A stretch of DNA of 64,000 bases. It comes from Pedobacter psychrodurus (GTDB taxonomy: Bacteria > Bacteroidota > Bacteroidia > Sphingobacteriales > Sphingobacteriaceae). How positions within the stretch are numbered: position 1 is the stretch's first letter; every line of letters begins with the position of its first letter. Below the pieces are notes generated by a model. It was not told the DNA's origin. It did not search any database and saw nothing but the letters and a program-made list of their open reading frames with translations. The position numbers and the translations under genes were made by a program. The DNA is taken from positions 1-64,000 of the forward strand of contig NZ_SJSO01000021.1 of the NCBI RefSeq assembly GCF_004331735.1. The letters are read 5' to 3'. Of this stretch, positions 62,929-64,000 are shown in pieces.

Positions 62929-63030
62929 AATTGGTAAGTATTGAGTTTAATTGTTTAACTGCTTAATCGGTTAATTGTTTGATTATTATAATTTAATCAA
63001 CTCGGGGCTTAAGACTACCGACTTTGGACT
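62929..63030. repeat. word-repeat region between esterase and ligase genes
   Basis: TTAATTGGTAAG, TTAATTGTTTAAC and CTTAATCGGTTAATTG words run in series, answered by GACTACCGAC and GGGGCTTAAG. It is a degenerate member of the word-palindrome class. It ends at the esterase stop. Confidence 0.45.
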
Positions 63031-63033
63031 AAA

Positions 63034-63741
63034 CTAAAGCTGCGCAATATAATCTGGAAACATCTCTCTCCAGATGGGCCAATCGTGATCGGCATTTTGC
63101 CTGATATCCAGCCAATGGTCGATGCCCTTTTTGTTTAAGATATCTGATAAACGTTCATTGTCAGGCCTGCACATATCCCGATCGGTTGTGCCCAAAACAA
63201 TTTTCATGTAGTGCAGTTCGGGGTTACTGTTGTTCAGAAGATTGTCTACAGGGTTGTTGAAATAAACATCATCGTTGTAAAAACCGTCCAGCTGACCAGA
63301 AATATCAAAAGCACCGCTCATGCTAAACATATGGCTAACCAGCCAGGGATGCCGGAAAGCGAAATTTGCCGCATGATAACCGCCAAAACTGCAACCAGCA
63401 GTAATAATTTTGCTATGCCCTGTTTCGTGCCTGGCCAAAGGCGCTACTTCTTCCAATAAATACTTGTCGTACCAGATATGGTTTTTAACCCGATCTGCGG
63501 GATGAATACTTTTATTGTACCAACTTAGTTTATCAACGCCATCAGGGCAATAGATCTTAATTTTTCCTTCATTGATAAATCCCTCAACAGAATCTATCAA
63601 CTTGAAATCTTTATTTTCAAAATATCGCCCCATGCTTGTCGGGAACAGTAGGATAGGGATGCCACCGTGACCAAAGATGAGCATGTCGATTTCGCCATTT
63701 AAATTCGGGCTGTACCATTTCTTATGTTCTTCTTTAACCAT
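63034..63741 (-). CDS. alpha/beta-hydrolase esterase
   Basis: 235 residues of the esterase D/S-formylglutathione hydrolase-like family. Ser118 sits in AGCSFGGYH (GxSxG), His219 in NADHDWPIW and a likely Asp187 in TTDRD. No signal peptide, so cytoplasmic. It is the first gene of the ligase operon (gap of 183 bases to the next ATG). It may hydrolyse an ester or release the product of the ligases; this is inference. Confidence 0.85.
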   Translation of the reverse strand: MVKEEHKKWYSPNLNGEIDMLIFGHGGIPILLFPTSMGRYFENKDFKLIDSVEGFINEGKIKIYCPDGVDKLSWYNKSIHPADRVKNHIWYDKYLLEEVAPLARHETGHSKIITAGCSFGGYHAANFAFRHPWLVSHMFSMSGAFDISGQLDGFYNDDVYFNNPVDNLLNNSNPELHYMKIVLGTTDRDMCRPDNERLSDILNKKGIDHWLDIRQNADHDWPIWREMFPDYIAQL

Positions 63742-63870
63742 AATAAAAATTGAATGACTTAAGGTATAAATTAAAATCTACAAAAAGAATAGTTTAGGTA
63801 GTAAAATGATACAAATCAAAAGCCTATTGTAAAAATTAACCCATGATAATTAATAGTTTACAGAGATTTG

Positions 63871-63878
63871 TACCTTTG
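63871..63878 (+). promoter_or_regulatory. -7 box of a rightward promoter
   Basis: TACCTTTG, preceded by TTTG, a strong TAnnTTTG match reading out of the window. The -33 box is not clear. Confidence 0.45.
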
Positions 63879-63923
63879 CACCCTAATTCTGAGGCGAGAG
63901 CCATGTGATAGGGGATTTTGATT

Positions 63924-64000
63924 ATGATATACTCCACAATTTTAACGGTAAAAGTTAACACTAGTAACTTTAAAATACCCTCTGCTTACTTAAAGCACGA
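63924..64000 (+). CDS. partial ORF at window end
   Basis: An ATG at 63924 opens a frame of 25 codons (MIYSTILTVKVNTSNFKIPS) that continues to the window edge. A promoter box lies about 45 bases upstream. Too short to assign a family. Confidence 0.3.
   Translation, partial: MIYSTILTVKVNTSNFKIPSAYLKH

Noticed and set aside
63879..63923. Possible structured leader or tRNA-like sequence near the window end
   Set aside because: No tRNA arms or known riboswitch core could be built.

Overview
The window looks like the chromosome of a Bacteroidota bacterium, most likely Sphingobacteriaceae and close to Pedobacter. This rests on the AT-rich genome style, Bacteroidota promoter boxes (TTTG, then TAnnTTTG), gliding and type IX secretion genes (gldJ, porV), an exbB-exbD-exbD-tonB cluster with a PstS-like lipoprotein and a TPR protein, a short NuoG, and abundant small palindromic repeats between genes. 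The genus is inferred from gene content, not from a database comparison. No rRNA, tRNA or CRISPR array was seen.

Layout. 1-6 kb: an IS3-type orfA cut by the window edge, two GNAT acetyltransferases, a secreted subclass B1 metallo-beta-lactamase, a PLP-dependent histidine decarboxylase-like enzyme and an S41 processing protease. 6-8.4 kb: murQ, a conserved unknown and a Bax inhibitor-1 family protein. 8.4-13.5 kb: methionine/folate unit with a SAM-I riboswitch, metH and metF. 13.5-14.7 kb: a decarboxylase remnant and two small envelope or secreted proteins. 14.8-20 kb: thrABC on the minus strand, preceded by a leader peptide rich in Thr and Ile codons and a terminator, a classical attenuator. 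20.5-28.8 kb: a lone TonB-receptor plug domain, pckA and the TonB energising cluster. 28.8-42.1 kb: all fourteen complex I genes nuoA-N in order, interrupted by repeats. 42.1-46.7 kb: dedA, ppa, a CorC/HlyC protein, rsmE, a DUF4159 protein and a biotin carrier. 46.9-51.5 kb: gldJ, porV, ispF and a small membrane protein. 51.6-55 kb: a large GH18-NodB-GT2 fusion. 55.8-58.3 kb: pirin, YceI, a Crp/Fnr regulator and a small Cys-rich membrane protein. 58.5-63.7 kb: a minus-strand operon with two ATP-grasp enzymes, a class I glutamine amidotransferase, a YbdK/COG2170 carboxylate-amine ligase and an esterase.

The two best candidates for undescribed biology are that ligase operon, which has the parts for making a small peptide-like or amide metabolite of unknown identity, and the non-coding repeat landscape. 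The repeats fall into three types: (i) a dispersed element of about 0.4 kb with two diverged copies and a covarying hairpin; (ii) REP-like hairpins beginning GTCAT, several of them inside the nuo operon; (iii) 'word palindromes', in which a short word is repeated imperfectly and then answered by its complement. One word palindrome lies in frame inside metH and a related repeat forms the apparent signal sequence of the DUF4159 protein. Several automatic gene starts (nuoG, nuoJ, the 58.5 kb ATP-grasp gene) run into such repeats, and later ATG codons were chosen instead.
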